DNA of 6,401 nucleotides from JBFWIL01 sp050256015 (GTDB lineage: Bacteria > Bacteroidota > Bacteroidia > Bacteroidales > Prolixibacteraceae). A model generated the notes under the pieces. That model saw only the letters and a list, made by a program, of their open reading frames with translations. It made no database searches and was not told the origin of the DNA. The DNA is taken from NCBI GenBank assembly GCA_050256015.1, contig JBFWIL010000158.1, forward strand, positions 1 through 6,401, written 5' to 3'. Below are positions 5,995 through 6,401 of this stretch, piece after piece. The position numbers and the translations under genes were made by a program. Each line of letters opens with the position of its first letter. The stretch's first letter is position 1.

Positions 5995-6401
5995 TTACAA
6001 AACGATAATTATTGTTCTCAGGTATTTTGTAAGGGAAGGCGTTCCATGGTCAACAGCTTGAAGAACCAAATGGATGGTGTCACCCGTTTTAGCGTCTTCA
6101 GGAACGGTAAAGGTAGTCTGAGCGGTAGCCGGACTATCTACAGCAAAGGCAGCGCCTTCATAAGACCCAACAGGGAAATACCACCATTTAATATCAAGTT
6201 GATCACCATCCGGGTCAGAAGCTGTGGCATTAATTTCAATTTTTTTGCCTGGCTTTGCACTGATATTTAATGGACCTGACAGAACCGGATAGTGGTTTGC
6301 GTTTTCGTATTTTGGAGTTACCGACCATTTCATCCGTGCTGCCTCTGAAAGATTCCTTTCCGGATACAGATTAGGGAATGTATGGTCTGCTTCTGAGCTA
6401 C
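5995..6401 (-). CDS. C-terminal part of a Sde182/DUF1593-type nucleoside-hydrolase-like protein (5' end outside window)
   Basis: The frame is open from the right edge to TAA at 5995-5997, giving 134 visible residues; an internal ATG at 6331-6333 is not the start. The visible part begins SSEADHTFPNLYPERNLSEA, then AARMKWSVTPKYENANHYP. It continues with an immunoglobulin-like beta-domain containing ASDPDGDQLDIKWWYFPVG and ending YLRTIIIVL. From family knowledge this is the C-terminal end of the Sde182 cellulose-binding/DUF1593 proteins, whose missing N-terminal two thirds have an inosine-uridine nucleoside-hydrolase fold and are usually exported. DPDGD resembles a calcium-binding turn. Such proteins are common in Bacteroidota polysaccharide-utilisation loci, with no well-defined substrate. 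The gap to the esterase is 13 bp, so they form one transcription unit. Confidence 0.8.
   Translation of the reverse strand, partial: SSEADHTFPNLYPERNLSEAARMKWSVTPKYENANHYPVLSGPLNISAKPGKKIEINATASDPDGDQLDIKWWYFPVGSYEGAAFAVDSPATAQTTFTVPEDAKTGDTIHLVLQAVDHGTPSLTKYLRTIIIVL

Overview
The window looks like a stretch of a Bacteroidota chromosome, probably a free-living or marine Bacteroidales-type polysaccharide degrader. This is inferred from family content (Sde182-type nucleoside-hydrolase-like protein, secreted XynZ-type esterase, GRP/RhaT-like sugar permease, split-type transketolase) and from the near absence of Shine-Dalgarno sequences. No taxonomic marker is present. All intact genes lie on the minus strand. 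A plus-strand gene enters from the left edge and ends convergently with them.

Read in the direction of transcription (high to low coordinates), the layout is as follows. First comes the C-terminal 134 codons of a Sde182/DUF1593-like protein (5995-6401, cut by the window edge). A secreted two-domain carbohydrate esterase follows (4779-5981), then a glycerol-kinase-like FGGY kinase (3221-4732), an L-fucose/L-arabinose isomerase-superfamily protein (1787-3202), and a ten-helix DMT-type sugar permease (631-1647). Beyond the permease there is no intact gene until the plus-strand reading frame at 1-132. The 409 bp at 133-541 are a composite gene graveyard: the start of a transketolase N-terminal subunit, internally deleted and frameshifted, joined to the C-terminal end of a second esterase, which carries a nonsense codon.

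The gene set reads as one sugar-utilisation module. Secreted enzymes release a substrate, the permease imports it, the isomerase converts aldose to ketose, and the FGGY kinase phosphorylates it. A transketolase would then feed it into the pentose phosphate pathway, and that gene is the one now destroyed here. The sugar is not identifiable from sequence. The kinase keeps most glycerol-contacting residues of GlpK but has Ser at the positions of GlpK Phe270 and Gln246, which argues for another substrate.

The most unusual feature is the decayed chimera at the left. Its esterase part contains 112 bp that match the intact esterase 4652 bp away at 107 of 112 positions, in direct orientation, with abrupt loss of similarity on both sides. 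The two copies bracket the kinase-isomerase-permease cassette. I found no tRNA, rRNA, CRISPR array or transposase.
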